From an uncultured bacterium (GTDB lineage Bacteria; Cyanobacteriota; Vampirovibrionia; Gastranaerophilales; Gastranaerophilaceae), in assembly GCA_900549855.1 (NCBI GenBank), contig URPS01000017.1:1-42422 (forward strand): 42,422 bases of DNA. Reading direction: 5' to 3'. The position numbers and the translations under genes are program-made. The notes beneath the pieces were generated by a model, which was given only the letters and a program-made list of their open reading frames with translations, did no database searches and was not told where the DNA came from. Shown one piece after another: positions 7,884 to 16,672 of this stretch (position 1 is the first letter of the stretch; each line of letters opens with the position of its first letter).

Positions 7884-10439
7884 ATGGCTATAAATCCTAT
7901 TATTCCAAATAACATTGATAATACTAAATCTCACAAACCTTATCGTGAAGCGACAGGTACTATTAGAACTGACAATGACGTTAAACCGCTTCCGGCGCAA
8001 GGTCACTTAGTTCATGATTCTTTAGTAACCGTTCCAAAATATTTCATTAAGGATGTTGCTTACGATATTAAAGCTGTAAAGGATGGTTTCCAAGGTAACG
8101 CAAATGACCACCAATTAGGCAGACTCAATGATGTTGGCTTAAAGCTAGGCGGTATCGGAATTGCAACAATGTTAGCGGCAAGAACAAAAAATCCAATGCT
8201 TAGAATAATGGAATACACAGGTTTGGGTGCATTCTTGGCTTCTATGTCATTGTATCCGAAAGTTGCAATTAACGCTCCATCAAGAATTGTACAAGGTTTT
8301 GATATCGGTAAAGAATATATTGATGATCAAGGACGTAAGAAGACTGTTTTACAAGACCCTAATTACGTACCGTTTGATATGTATCAAGGAGATTACCCTG
8401 GAGAAGATTTAGATGTTATCGGTGACAGAATGGGCATCCCAAGAGGAATTAAAAACCGTAACGATTTAATCAAAGAACAAATGAGAAAAATTGCAATCCA
8501 AAATAACACACTATGGATGATGACTGCAGGTATTGCAACTCCTGTAATCGCAGCTCTAATGTGTTGCGGATTAGAAAAAGTAATTTCTCCTGCATTAGAA
8601 AGTGCAAGAAATGTTAAATATAATTCTCAAATCAAAAACGCTTTAGCAAAAACTGAAAATATGTCAGAAGACGTAGCTTCAATTTCTGCAAATAAATTGA
8701 GCAAAGAAGCTCAAAAAATTATTGAAAATTATAAAGGCAAAGAATTACCAGAAGCTGAATTCAATAATTTAGTAAAATTATTCACTACAGAAATGGATGC
8801 AAACGCTTCTGAAGGTATTAAAGAAGATTTAGCAAAACTTTTTAGAACAGGCAATTCTTATTCTTTACAAGAAAATGCTTCTGACAAGGTAATAAATTCT
8901 ATTAAAAAGAATATTCCTTCAAGAAATAAAGCTGTTTTAGAAAAAGTATTTGTTCCGACAAAAGAAGAAGTCGCATCTATTCTTGACAAGTACGGCAAAG
9001 AAATTACATCTGAACAATTAATGAACATCAAAGGTGAATTCAGACAATTATTTGAAAGCAAAATGGCAGCAGAAAAAGGTGTATCACAAGAAGCTTTAAA
9101 AGCTTATCAAAATGAAGTTTTAGAAAAGATTTCAAGCAAATTGCAAAGACATCCGGCTCAAGCGGTTGATGAAGCAAAAATCAAGAGTGTTGTTGATTTT
9201 GCAAAAGTTATTGGTGAATTCAAAGACAATCAAAAAATTCTTGATAAGTGCAAATCTTTCAAAGTTGAATATGCGCCGGAAACTGTTTTAGCTAAATCTT
9301 ACGGCAAATTTGAAAGCACATTGCTTGACGTTTTGGATATAAAATTCAAAGATTTAAAACAAATGCGTCAATCCGATAAGTATGCTCAAGAAATTCTTGA
9401 TAAAAAATTGCAAGAGTTAGTAAAAGACGAAACTAAATACCAAAAAGCAGTTGAAAAACTTACCCAAGTTATGAGTGATATGGAAATTAAGCTTAACGGA
9501 AAAAGTGAAGCTGAATCTCACTTAAAAGATTTGATTACAGGTATTGAAAACAATTACAATAACACTGCTAAACGATTAAATAATATTGGCGAGTTCAAAA
9601 ACACTATCGACAAACTAGTAAAAGAAGATGTTTCAACTTTGTCTAACTCTATTGGAAACAGACAAGAATTATTTGATATGTTAGATGGTGTAACAAAGAA
9701 CAAATATGCAGGTGTAAATTACTGGGGACTTAAAGACGCAGAACAACTTCAATACGCAAAAGACAACGCAAAAGGTGTAGGTTCTTCTAAAAATCTTGAA
9801 ATTTCCAGAATAGTTGAACGCTATCAAGGTGCTAAAAATTCTTTCAACAGAGTGTTGCATATGCTTGATACATACAAACGTCCGGAAGCTGATGGAGAAT
9901 ATGCAAAATCAATATTAGCAAAGGGTAAAGAAGCTATCTTAAGTGCTACATCTTCAGATCACACAATGAAATTGAATACAGTTAACAATCCTGAATACTA
10001 CAAAGACATTATGCGCACAGTTTGGGATTCAAATAATATTCAGGAAAGCACTAAAGAAGCTATGAAAGTATCTAGCGATTTATCAACAGGCGATGTTTCA
10101 GGCAGATTTGCTAAATACTTGAAACGTTTCCAAGATGTAATCGGCAATAATGACATTGATTTTACAAAGCCATACCACATTATTGATGGCAATGCGCCTA
10201 AACAATATACTAAATCAGAAATAACAAGGATGTCTAAATTTAACCTTGTTGCACAAAATTCTGTAGACTTGGTTAAGAATGCAGCAGAAAGAAGATATGG
10301 TAACCAAAAATGGTTAAGAATAGCTTCCGCAATCGGCGGAACAGTAGTTGGTGCAACAATTCTTGCACAATTTGGATTCGGAAAAATAAGAAACCCTCAT
10401 AATATAGAGAAGCAGGTGAGTGATGATGCAAATATCTAA
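7884..10439 (+). CDS. Unrecognised large membrane-anchored coiled-coil protein
   Basis: An 851-residue protein with no family I can name. Residues about 84-125 (LKLGGIGIATMLAAR and TGLGAFLASMSLYP) and 210-230 (WMMTAGIATPVIAALMCC) are hydrophobic. Residues about 240-800 are a long, highly charged Lys/Glu/Asn-rich helical region that reads as coiled coil. A last hydrophobic segment, IGGTVVGATILAQFGFG, lies at about 816-832. This gives a hairpin-anchored protein with a huge soluble middle. It opens MAINPIIPNN, without a signal peptide. It follows the 357-aa gene by one base and overlaps the GH13 gene, so the three form one operon. Structural role at the membrane is plausible, but function is unknown. 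Confidence 0.6.
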   Translation: MAINPIIPNNIDNTKSHKPYREATGTIRTDNDVKPLPAQGHLVHDSLVTVPKYFIKDVAYDIKAVKDGFQGNANDHQLGRLNDVGLKLGGIGIATMLAARTKNPMLRIMEYTGLGAFLASMSLYPKVAINAPSRIVQGFDIGKEYIDDQGRKKTVLQDPNYVPFDMYQGDYPGEDLDVIGDRMGIPRGIKNRNDLIKEQMRKIAIQNNTLWMMTAGIATPVIAALMCCGLEKVISPALESARNVKYNSQIKNALAKTENMSEDVASISANKLSKEAQKIIENYKGKELPEAEFNNLVKLFTTEMDANASEGIKEDLAKLFRTGNSYSLQENASDKVINSIKKNIPSRNKAVLEKVFVPTKEEVASILDKYGKEITSEQLMNIKGEFRQLFESKMAAEKGVSQEALKAYQNEVLEKISSKLQRHPAQAVDEAKIKSVVDFAKVIGEFKDNQKILDKCKSFKVEYAPETVLAKSYGKFESTLLDVLDIKFKDLKQMRQSDKYAQEILDKKLQELVKDETKYQKAVEKLTQVMSDMEIKLNGKSEAESHLKDLITGIENNYNNTAKRLNNIGEFKNTIDKLVKEDVSTLSNSIGNRQELFDMLDGVTKNKYAGVNYWGLKDAEQLQYAKDNAKGVGSSKNLEISRIVERYQGAKNSFNRVLHMLDTYKRPEADGEYAKSILAKGKEAILSATSSDHTMKLNTVNNPEYYKDIMRTVWDSNNIQESTKEAMKVSSDLSTGDVSGRFAKYLKRFQDVIGNNDIDFTKPYHIIDGNAPKQYTKSEITRMSKFNLVAQNSVDLVKNAAERRYGNQKWLRIASAIGGTVVGATILAQFGFGKIRNPHNIEKQVSDDANI

Positions 10440-12189
10440 GATTATGCCTATTAATTTCAGAGCAGTAGCCCCACAACAACAAGTTGAAACTGTTAAAGGA
10501 CAAGAAACAAAGAATATTGATAGTGAAATTTCCGCTAAATATTTACAAAATCTTGCCTTGATGAATGCTGCTTCTGTAAAAAAAGTTGATTTGAACGCAA
10601 CTAAAACAGAACCTTATCAAAACAACCTCAGAAGTATGATTCAAAACAATGAATCTGTTATGATGGCAATTGTACCAAGAACTTTCACTGCAGAAGATTT
10701 AAACGGAGATGACAAAGTTACATTATCAACCGGCGAAAAAAATGGTACTTTGTTGAGCGCTATATCAAGACTTGACGAACTAAAGAATGACGGCATTAAC
10801 ACAATACACATTTTGCCCATCCACCCTACCGGAAAGAAAAATGCAATGGGTACCGCAGGTTCTTTGTATTCCCCTGCTAAATATGTAACAGAAGATGGTC
10901 ATTTGGCAATTGATCCTATGATTATTGACCAAAACGACCCAAGAACTCCTGATGAACAATTCAAAGCATTTATTGACGAATGCCACAAACGTAACATAAA
11001 AGTTATGCTAGATTTACCAAGTTGTGCTTCTGTAGATATGTTTGAGGCAGAACCTGAACTTATGGCATACGGCAGAAACGGTGAAGATAAAACTCCACAA
11101 GGCTGGGCAGATATCAGAATGTTTGAACCTTGGGCAGATGAAGCTCAAAGAACTTTGAATCCTAAGTTATTAGAAATGCACAAACAATATGTAGATGCTT
11201 GCATTGACTTAGGTTTAGATGGTATAAGAGCGGATGTTGCCAGAGCGAAACCTCCTGAATTTTGGGATGAGTTAATCAGATATTCGCATGAAAAAGATCC
11301 GCAATTTGCTTGGTTAGCAGAAAGCTATACTTATGAATGTGCTTCTCCGATGGTAAATATGCCGTATGATAGACCGGAAGATTTGCTAAAAGCAGGCTTT
11401 GATGAGTATTACGGACAATATCACATTTTCCACGATTGGAGAAATGCTTCAGAATTTGACGATTATGTAAAATTCAATCTTGATTTGTCACACAAATTGC
11501 CTGCAGGTAAAAGTGTTATCGGTTCATTCCTAACACACGATGACAGCTCTTCAATGATACATGGCGGAGAAAATTTCTGCAAATTAACAACAGTTTTGCA
11601 ATCAACAATCCCAATGTGCAATCCATACTTTATTGATGGATTCCAAACCGGCGATTATTACGATTACAAATACCGTAATACAGAAAACATTGAATCTTAC
11701 AACGGCAATACATTGATGAACGAACACAGATACCGTTTAGCATTGTTCAATTTATCAAGAAAACCGGGTGGTGATTGTCCTGATATCGAAAGAGTTATGC
11801 GTGGTACTTTGAAAATGAGAAGTGAAAACCTTGATGTTCTTGCTGACAAAAATAGTAGCTTTATCGAATTAGACAAACGTGAAGACAGAAACGACCAAAT
11901 TATTGCATATGCAAGACACAACAGCAAAAATGGCAGAACAATACTTGTTGTGGCTAATAAAAATCCAAATAGAAATGTAACAGGTATTGTTGAAATTCCA
12001 GGCTTAAAAGAAACACAAAAACTTAAAAATATGGTTCCGGAATATGGTGATACAAGCGAATTCCAAGTTGATGAAGATGAACTTAGAGTAAACCTTGCAC
12101 CATGTGACGCTTATGTTTTTGAAATTGATACTCCTAATATTGAAGAAGATAGAAAAGAACATGCTTTTAAACAAAAAGTTAATGATTAA
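10426..12189 (+). CDS. GH13 (alpha-amylase superfamily) glycoside hydrolase or transferase, intracellular
   Basis: A 587-residue TIM-barrel enzyme acting on alpha-glucans. From the ATG at 10426 the catalytic residues are Asp270 (GIRADVA, nucleophile), Glu299 (WLAESYTY, acid/base) and His371-Asp372 (FLTHDD, transition-state stabiliser). Region I is odd: VMLDLPSCAS replaces the usual DxVxNH, recalling GlgE-like maltosyltransferases. The N-terminus carries MPINFRA and no signal peptide, so it acts in the cytoplasm, perhaps on glycogen-type stores or as a transferase. Residues 500-560 form a beta-rich C-terminal domain. Two in-frame codons upstream (GTG 10420, ATG 10423) are possible starts; AGGTGA at 10414-10419 gives the best spacing to 10426. 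It overlaps the end of the coiled-coil gene. Confidence 0.85.
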   Translation: MQISKIMPINFRAVAPQQQVETVKGQETKNIDSEISAKYLQNLALMNAASVKKVDLNATKTEPYQNNLRSMIQNNESVMMAIVPRTFTAEDLNGDDKVTLSTGEKNGTLLSAISRLDELKNDGINTIHILPIHPTGKKNAMGTAGSLYSPAKYVTEDGHLAIDPMIIDQNDPRTPDEQFKAFIDECHKRNIKVMLDLPSCASVDMFEAEPELMAYGRNGEDKTPQGWADIRMFEPWADEAQRTLNPKLLEMHKQYVDACIDLGLDGIRADVARAKPPEFWDELIRYSHEKDPQFAWLAESYTYECASPMVNMPYDRPEDLLKAGFDEYYGQYHIFHDWRNASEFDDYVKFNLDLSHKLPAGKSVIGSFLTHDDSSSMIHGGENFCKLTTVLQSTIPMCNPYFIDGFQTGDYYDYKYRNTENIESYNGNTLMNEHRYRLALFNLSRKPGGDCPDIERVMRGTLKMRSENLDVLADKNSSFIELDKREDRNDQIIAYARHNSKNGRTILVVANKNPNRNVTGIVEIPGLKETQKLKNMVPEYGDTSEFQVDEDELRVNLAPCDAYVFEIDTPNIEEDRKEHAFKQKVND

Positions 12190-12203
12190 ATATTAAATAA
12201 ATA

Positions 12204-12238
12204 AAAAGAATACTGGCATGCCGGTATTCTTTTTTTTA
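12204..12238. terminator. Bidirectional intrinsic terminator
   Basis: A 13-base-pair stem AAAAGAATACTGG / CCGGTATTCTTTT with a CATG loop (12204-12233, one G-T wobble) followed by a T run to 12237. A-tracts on the other side let it work for the convergent acetyltransferase gene as well. Confidence 0.9.
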
Positions 12239-12245
12239 TCATTAT

Positions 12246-12803
12246 CTATTTTTGTTCAATTTGTCTGATTACTCTTGCAGGATTGCCTACTGCCAAAGAA
12301 TTTTCAGGAATATCTTTTGTTACAACAGAGCCGGCACCAATTACGCAGCCATTACCAACTGTAACCCCAGGGAGAAATACAACTCCTCCGCCAATCCAAC
12401 AATTTTTACCTATTGTAATCGGCTTTGCTGTTTCTACAAATTTATTTCGTGTTGCATAATCAAGCGGATGAATCGGTGTATAAAACTGCGTATTAGGTCC
12501 AACAAGTGTGTTATCACCAATTTTAACTTTTGCACAATCCAAGACTGTACAATTAGCATTAAAATAAACACCATTGCCTAATTCTGTATTACATCCGTAA
12601 TCAAAGAAAATATTCGGAGTAATATAACAACCTTCGCCCATTTTACCTAAAAAAGATTTTAAGATTTCTACACGCTTTTGTGCATCAGGTTCGGCATTAA
12701 ATTCTTTTGCTTTTCTCTGTGAGTGCTCTCTTAGATTGATTAGTTCTTCATCTTGCATTGGATAATAATCCAAGCCATTAATCATTTTATCAAATTCTCT
12801 CAT
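12246..12803 (-). CDS. Maltose/galactoside O-acetyltransferase family (left-handed beta-helix)
   Basis: A 185-residue hexapeptide-repeat acetyltransferase of the Maa/LacA/NodL group, using acetyl-CoA to acetylate a sugar hydroxyl. The N-terminal helical cap (residues 6-55, including MINGLDYYPMQDEEL) is the mac domain. The beta-helix has imperfect hexapeptides, catalytic His112 in YTPIHPLD, and the classic end WIGGGVVFLPGVTVGNGC, VTKDIPENSLAVGNPARVI. Length is typical. It is monocistronic and convergent with the GH13 gene, sharing the terminator. The acceptor sugar cannot be told from the sequence. Confidence 0.9.
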   Translation of the reverse strand: MREFDKMINGLDYYPMQDEELINLREHSQRKAKEFNAEPDAQKRVEILKSFLGKMGEGCYITPNIFFDYGCNTELGNGVYFNANCTVLDCAKVKIGDNTLVGPNTQFYTPIHPLDYATRNKFVETAKPITIGKNCWIGGGVVFLPGVTVGNGCVIGAGSVVTKDIPENSLAVGNPARVIRQIEQK

Positions 12804-12821
12804 AACTAAAAAATATACAAC

Positions 12822-12870
12822 AAAAGGTTAATTGTCAATATTGATATTATCAATATACAATTAACCTTTT
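12822..12870 (-). terminator. Hairpin downstream of the 69-aa gene
   Basis: An inverted repeat with arms AAAAGGTTAATTGT (12822-12835) and its complement (12857-12870), extended by an ATATTGAT pairing. Read on the minus strand it lies 3' of the 69-aa gene and ends in a TTTTG tract, so it is best seen as its terminator. It also sits just upstream of the acetyltransferase start, which it could influence. Confidence 0.6.
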
Positions 12871-12899
12871 AGGATAATCTCTTTTTTTCTCACCAAAAA

Positions 12900-13109
12900 C
12901 TATGACTGATAAGCACCGGCTTGTTGAGCAGAAAAACTCCAGACATTAGATGCTTTTAGTTTATCTTTATCAATATGACGCAAATCATCTTGTGCATAAA
13001 GTGATGTTGAATGATGATTTGATGCTTTTGCTGTTTTTCCACCTGAAGGTGACCACGTTGATTCTGTTGCTGTATAACCAGATGCTCTTGATGTACCGTT
13101 TAATGACAT
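12900..13109 (-). CDS. Small unrecognised Ser/Ala-rich protein
   Basis: A 69-residue protein of unknown family. It is rich in Ser, Thr, Ala and Gly, with HH at 32-33 and a charged DDLRHIDKDKLKAS stretch at 41-54; the C-terminus is SFSAQQAGAYQS. There is no signal peptide or membrane segment. The gene is credible because a near-perfect AAAGGAGG ribosome site lies five bases before the ATG, and a hairpin terminator follows it. The composition suggests a flexible peptide, perhaps structural or regulatory. It is divergent from the O-methyltransferase gene. Confidence 0.6.
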   Translation of the reverse strand: MSLNGTSRASGYTATESTWSPSGGKTAKASNHHSTSLYAQDDLRHIDKDKLKASNVWSFSAQQAGAYQS

Positions 13110-13204
13110 AGGAGCCTCCTTTCTTAATATCTTCTTATATTCATCTTATATACATATAAAGTATTTTTATTTTCTAAAATTTCACAATTTAGCCCAATCT
13201 TTAC

Positions 13205-13250
13205 AAAACTTTACATAACAACCCAAATTAAAATACCTTTAAACTATAAT
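13205..13250 (+). promoter_or_regulatory. Promoter -10 of the O-methyltransferase gene with an upstream AAAACTTTACA box
   Basis: TATAAT at 13245-13250 is followed by AAAGGAG at 13261-13267. The 11-mer AAAACTTTACA at 13205-13215 is identical to both arms of the inverted repeat upstream of the XRE-like regulator gene (22525-22578). It may be an operator; this is inference. Confidence 0.45.
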
Positions 13251-13273
13251 AGAAATATACAAAGGAGATTATT

Positions 13274-13840
13274 TTGGATATTTTAATGGATGACGTAACT
13301 GCCGGAATATTAGCAGAATTAGAAAAAACACAAAAAGAATTTTGGAATGTACCTAGAAAAACAGGTGTATTATTAAATACATTTATAAAAATGATGAATG
13401 CAAAAAGCGCATTGGAAATAGGAACTTCTAACGGATATTCCGGATTATGGCTTTCTAAAGCGCTTAAAGAAACAGGTGGAAGACTTACTACGATTGAATT
13501 CTATGACAAGCGCCAAAGTATTGCGATAGAAAATTTTAAGACTTGCGGAGTTATGGATATTGTTAGACCACTACAAGGTTCTGCGTGTGAAATATTGGAA
13601 TCGTTAGATGAAAGCGAAAAATTTGATTTCGTATTCATAGACGCTTGCAAAAAAGAATATGTTAAGTATTTTGAGCTTGTAAAACCACATTTAACTCAAA
13701 AAGCTATGATTGTTGCTGATAATATAATCTCTCATTCAGAAAAAGTTCAAGATTTTATTGCGGCAGTTGACGCTGATGAAGAATTCCAGTATGCAATAGT
13801 AGAAGTCCCTGGGGGAATTTTAACAGCGTATAGAAATTAA
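13274..13840 (+). CDS. O-methyltransferase (class I SAM-dependent, Methyltransf_3-like)
   Basis: A 188-residue SAM-dependent methyltransferase. Motif I, ALEIGTSNGYSG (residues 46-57), binds SAM; the acidic end of strand 2 is Glu75 in TTIEFYD; DFVFIDACKKEY (118-129) matches the metal- and substrate-binding strand of catechol/caffeoyl-CoA type O-methyltransferases, and MIVADNI follows. It likely methylates a small catechol-like or polyketide hydroxyl; the substrate is not evident. Start is TTG at 13274, six bases after AAAGGAG; the next ATG at 13286 lies 18 bases away and is less likely. Slightly shorter than the usual 200-220 residues. Confidence 0.85.
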   Translation: MDILMDDVTAGILAELEKTQKEFWNVPRKTGVLLNTFIKMMNAKSALEIGTSNGYSGLWLSKALKETGGRLTTIEFYDKRQSIAIENFKTCGVMDIVRPLQGSACEILESLDESEKFDFVFIDACKKEYVKYFELVKPHLTQKAMIVADNIISHSEKVQDFIAAVDADEEFQYAIVEVPGGILTAYRN

Positions 13841-13872
13841 ATTCTAACAATAAGCAACATTATATGTTACAA

Positions 13873-13896
13873 TATAATTAGAATAGTTTATTGAGG
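13873..13896 (+). promoter_or_regulatory. Promoter -10 and ribosome site of the helicase gene
   Basis: TATAAT at 13873-13878 and GAGG at 13893-13896 precede the ATG at 13904. A weak inverted repeat (ATTCTAA at 13841-13847, TTAGAAT at 13878-13884) brackets the -10 and could be an operator or the 3' hairpin of the upstream gene. Confidence 0.45.
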
Positions 13897-13903
13897 TTTA
13901 ATA

Positions 13904-16198
13904 ATGTACGAATTCCCGTTTGAGTTGGATGATTTTCAAAAAGAGGCTTGTGAGTGTATTACGAAAGGTGAAAGCGTTGTTGTCTGCGCCCCTACAGGAG
14001 CCGGTAAAACTGTAATAGCACAACACGCAATACATTGCGCTTTAGAGCAAGGCAAAAGAGTTTTTTACACAACTCCTCTTAAAGCATTATCAAACCAGAA
14101 ATATAATGATTTTTCAGAAAAATACGGTTCTGATAAAGTTGGGCTTTTAACCGGTGATACTTCAATAAATCGTGGTGCACAAATTGTCGTAATGACAACA
14201 GAAGTCTTTAGAAATATGCTTTACGGTACAAATTTCGGTTCTGTTACTGATAATTTGAAGGATGTTAAGTACGTTATTTTAGACGAAGTTCACTATATGA
14301 ACGATGAACAGCGTGGTACAGTTTGGGAAGAAAGTATTATTTATTGTCCGACAAACGTTCAACTTGTAGCACTTTCTGCAACTGTAGCTAACGCAGACAA
14401 ACTTACTGATTGGATAAATACAGTTCATTCTAAAACAGAATTGATTAACACTGATTTTCGTCCGGTTCCATTGAGATTTTATTATTTTGATTCATCTCAA
14501 CCGCATACATTGCTCCCACTTTTGACTCCTAGTGGAGCTTTAAATAAAAAAATCAAACCGGAAAAGAAAGAATTTAAGCGTGGCAAAGCTGTTCAAAAGA
14601 AAAATACAGTAAAAGATGTTGTGAGAAATTTGCACGAACAAAATATGCTACCTGCAATCTATTTCACTTTTTCACGTAAAAAATGTGATGAACAGATGGA
14701 AAAATGCGCATCATTATGTTTGATAACACCTAAAGAGCAAGAGCAAATCAGAGAAATAATTGATGAATATATTGCAGAAAATCCTTATTTGTACAAAAAC
14801 AAACATATAGAATATTTGCTTCAAGGTGTTGCATCTCATCATGCAGGTTTACTCCCAGGTTGGAAAGTACTTGTAGAAAAGCTTTTCCAAAAAGGATTAA
14901 TTAAAGTTGTATTTGCGACAGAAACACTTGCTGCCGGAATCAACATGCCGGCACGTTCAACGGTAATCAGTTCAATTAGCAAAAGAACAGATAGCGGACA
15001 TAGAACTCTTACTCCTAGTGAATTTTTGCAGATGTCAGGCAGAGCTGGACGTAGAGGCATGGATGAAATAGGTTATGTAGTAATTGTAGGTAGTCCTTTC
15101 CAAACTCCTGAAGAAGTTGCAGAACTTGTTTTGAGTGACGCTAATCCTTTAGAAAGTAAGTTCTCACCAAGTTATTCAATGGTATTGAACCTTCTTCAAA
15201 GATTTACTTTAGAAGAAGCTAAAGAACTTGTTCTAAAGAGTTTTGGATATTTTTCTTCTAACTACAGAATTGAACCTTTGATAAATTTAAAGAAAGAATT
15301 TGACCAAAAAATAGATGAATGTAATTCTTTTGAATGTTATTGCAAACGCACAAACGAAGATTTGCTTGAATATAATAAAATTCGTGATATTTATGTTCAG
15401 AATAGAAGAGTATTCAAAACCATTCAAAAACAAGAAAAGAAGAAAAATAGAACACTTAGTGATGAAGCGGTTGAATTTGGCAGACAAACAAAATTAATGC
15501 TTGAAAAAATGCACTCTTATCAGTGTGATACTTGTAAGTTATTCAAAAAGCATATGAAAAATATTGATTTGCTTGAAAGATATTTAACAAAAGAAAAAGC
15601 ACTTGATAAAGAAATTGAAAAACAGAAAGATATTTTCTGGAATAAATTCTTATCTCACAGAGCGGTGCTTGCAGAATACGGATATTTAAAAGATGATTAT
15701 CCGACAGAAAAAGGTGTTACAATTTCTCAAATTCGTTCAGAAAATGAATTATTCTTAGCACAAATAATTTTCTCTGGAGTGTTGGAAGGGTTGACTCCTG
15801 CTGAATTGGCAAGTGTTGTTTGTGCTATTACCACAGAAGACATGAGAGCTGATTTGTATTCACAACTTCCGTTATCACCTAATGTAAGGAAAAAACTTAA
15901 TAAAATCAAAGATATTAGACGTGATTTAGATAAAAAACAAAAACATTATGATGTAGAAGATCCTATGTATATTAATGGATTTTATTCACCATTAATAGAA
16001 ATGTGGGCTAATGGTGCAGAATGGGATAGTATTATTGATGAAGTTGACATGGGTGAAGGTGACATTGTAAGATGTTTTAAACGAGTTATTGATGTACTTA
16101 GACAATTCTGTACCATTGCAAATGTGCCTGAAGACTTAGTCTTTACAGCAAGAGAAGCAATTGACTTGATACAAAAAAGCCCGATTGATATAGATTAG
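13904..16198 (+). CDS. Ski2-like DEVH-box RNA helicase
   Basis: A 764-residue superfamily 2 helicase that unwinds RNA with ATP, related to Ski2/Mtr4 and to the cyanobacterial and actinobacterial (HelY) homologues. RecA domain 1 has APTGAGKT (29-36), TPLKALSNQK, LLTGDTS, DEVH (127-130) and SAT (158-160). RecA domain 2 has the TETLAAGINMPAR region and QMSGRAGRRG (376-385). The C-terminal third (about 590-764) is the DSHCT-type helical domain. A cysteine pair in YQCDTCKLFKKH corresponds to the CHGCPxREDH motif of HelY, with the second half degraded. Basic linker KKIKPEKKEFKRGKAVQKKN lies at 215-234. It is monocistronic, followed by a repeat island. The cellular RNA target is unknown. Confidence 0.9.
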   Translation: MYEFPFELDDFQKEACECITKGESVVVCAPTGAGKTVIAQHAIHCALEQGKRVFYTTPLKALSNQKYNDFSEKYGSDKVGLLTGDTSINRGAQIVVMTTEVFRNMLYGTNFGSVTDNLKDVKYVILDEVHYMNDEQRGTVWEESIIYCPTNVQLVALSATVANADKLTDWINTVHSKTELINTDFRPVPLRFYYFDSSQPHTLLPLLTPSGALNKKIKPEKKEFKRGKAVQKKNTVKDVVRNLHEQNMLPAIYFTFSRKKCDEQMEKCASLCLITPKEQEQIREIIDEYIAENPYLYKNKHIEYLLQGVASHHAGLLPGWKVLVEKLFQKGLIKVVFATETLAAGINMPARSTVISSISKRTDSGHRTLTPSEFLQMSGRAGRRGMDEIGYVVIVGSPFQTPEEVAELVLSDANPLESKFSPSYSMVLNLLQRFTLEEAKELVLKSFGYFSSNYRIEPLINLKKEFDQKIDECNSFECYCKRTNEDLLEYNKIRDIYVQNRRVFKTIQKQEKKKNRTLSDEAVEFGRQTKLMLEKMHSYQCDTCKLFKKHMKNIDLLERYLTKEKALDKEIEKQKDIFWNKFLSHRAVLAEYGYLKDDYPTEKGVTISQIRSENELFLAQIIFSGVLEGLTPAELASVVCAITTEDMRADLYSQLPLSPNVRKKLNKIKDIRRDLDKKQKHYDVEDPMYINGFYSPLIEMWANGAEWDSIIDEVDMGEGDIVRCFKRVIDVLRQFCTIANVPEDLVFTAREAIDLIQKSPIDID

Positions 16199-16282
16199 GT
16201 TTTTATAGTAAAACGTTATTACACACTTACGAACCTGTAGCTAGAACTACAGACCGGTACGTCAAACAAAAAAACTCCCCCG

Positions 16283-16335
16283 AGGAGAGGGAATGCGCCA
16301 AGCTTGTAGTTACACCAATGAGGCGGAGTTGGTAG
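16283..16335 (+). repeat. Intergenic repeat B, copy 1
   Basis: Starts AGGAGAGGGAATGCGCCAAG and ends GAGGCGGAGTTGGTAG. Closely similar to copy 2. Its reverse complement carries GGCGCATTCCCTCTCCT, shared with the first 85-nt repeat near 6.4 kb. Confidence 0.85.
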
Positions 16336-16421
16336 TTTTAATGTAATTTTGTAATTTTTACCTTGCTGCCGACCCAATACCTACATGTATAACCTCTACC
16401 TCACCCTAACCCTCTCCTGCT

Positions 16422-16476
16422 AGGAGAGGGAACAAGCGCCAAACCGGTAGTTACACCAATGAGGCGGAGTTGGTAG
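16422..16476 (+). repeat. Intergenic repeat B, copy 2
   Basis: Starts AGGAGAGGGAACAAGCGCC and ends in the same 32 or so bases as copy 1 (from GTAGTTACACC to GTTGGTAG), with two extra bases in the middle. Confidence 0.85.
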
Positions 16477-16486
16477 GAAACAAGAT

Positions 16487-16672
16487 TGTTTTGTTACCCC
16501 TCGCCCCTTGTGGGAGAGGGAGTAGCCGTTTGCGAATGTTAATGAGCATTACGGATACGGGTGAGGGGTAAAATACTATGGATTAGCATCCCCCTCACCC
16601 GAATTTCTAAACTCACTAACGTTCGTTAACAAATTCTACCCTCTCCCACAAGGGGCGAGGGGTGATAAAACA
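16487..16672. repeat. 186-nt co-linear palindrome (MITE-like or giant hairpin)
   Basis: Two 82-base arms, 16487-16568 and 16591-16672, pair end to end without any gap around a 22-base loop. The outer 34 bases of each arm match at all but two positions (CACCCCTCGCCCC / complement), the inner 11 bases CGGGTGAGGGG match perfectly, and the 37 bases between are diverged but equal in length. It is non-coding. It could fold as an RNA hairpin ending both convergent genes, or be a miniature mobile element. Confidence 0.85.
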
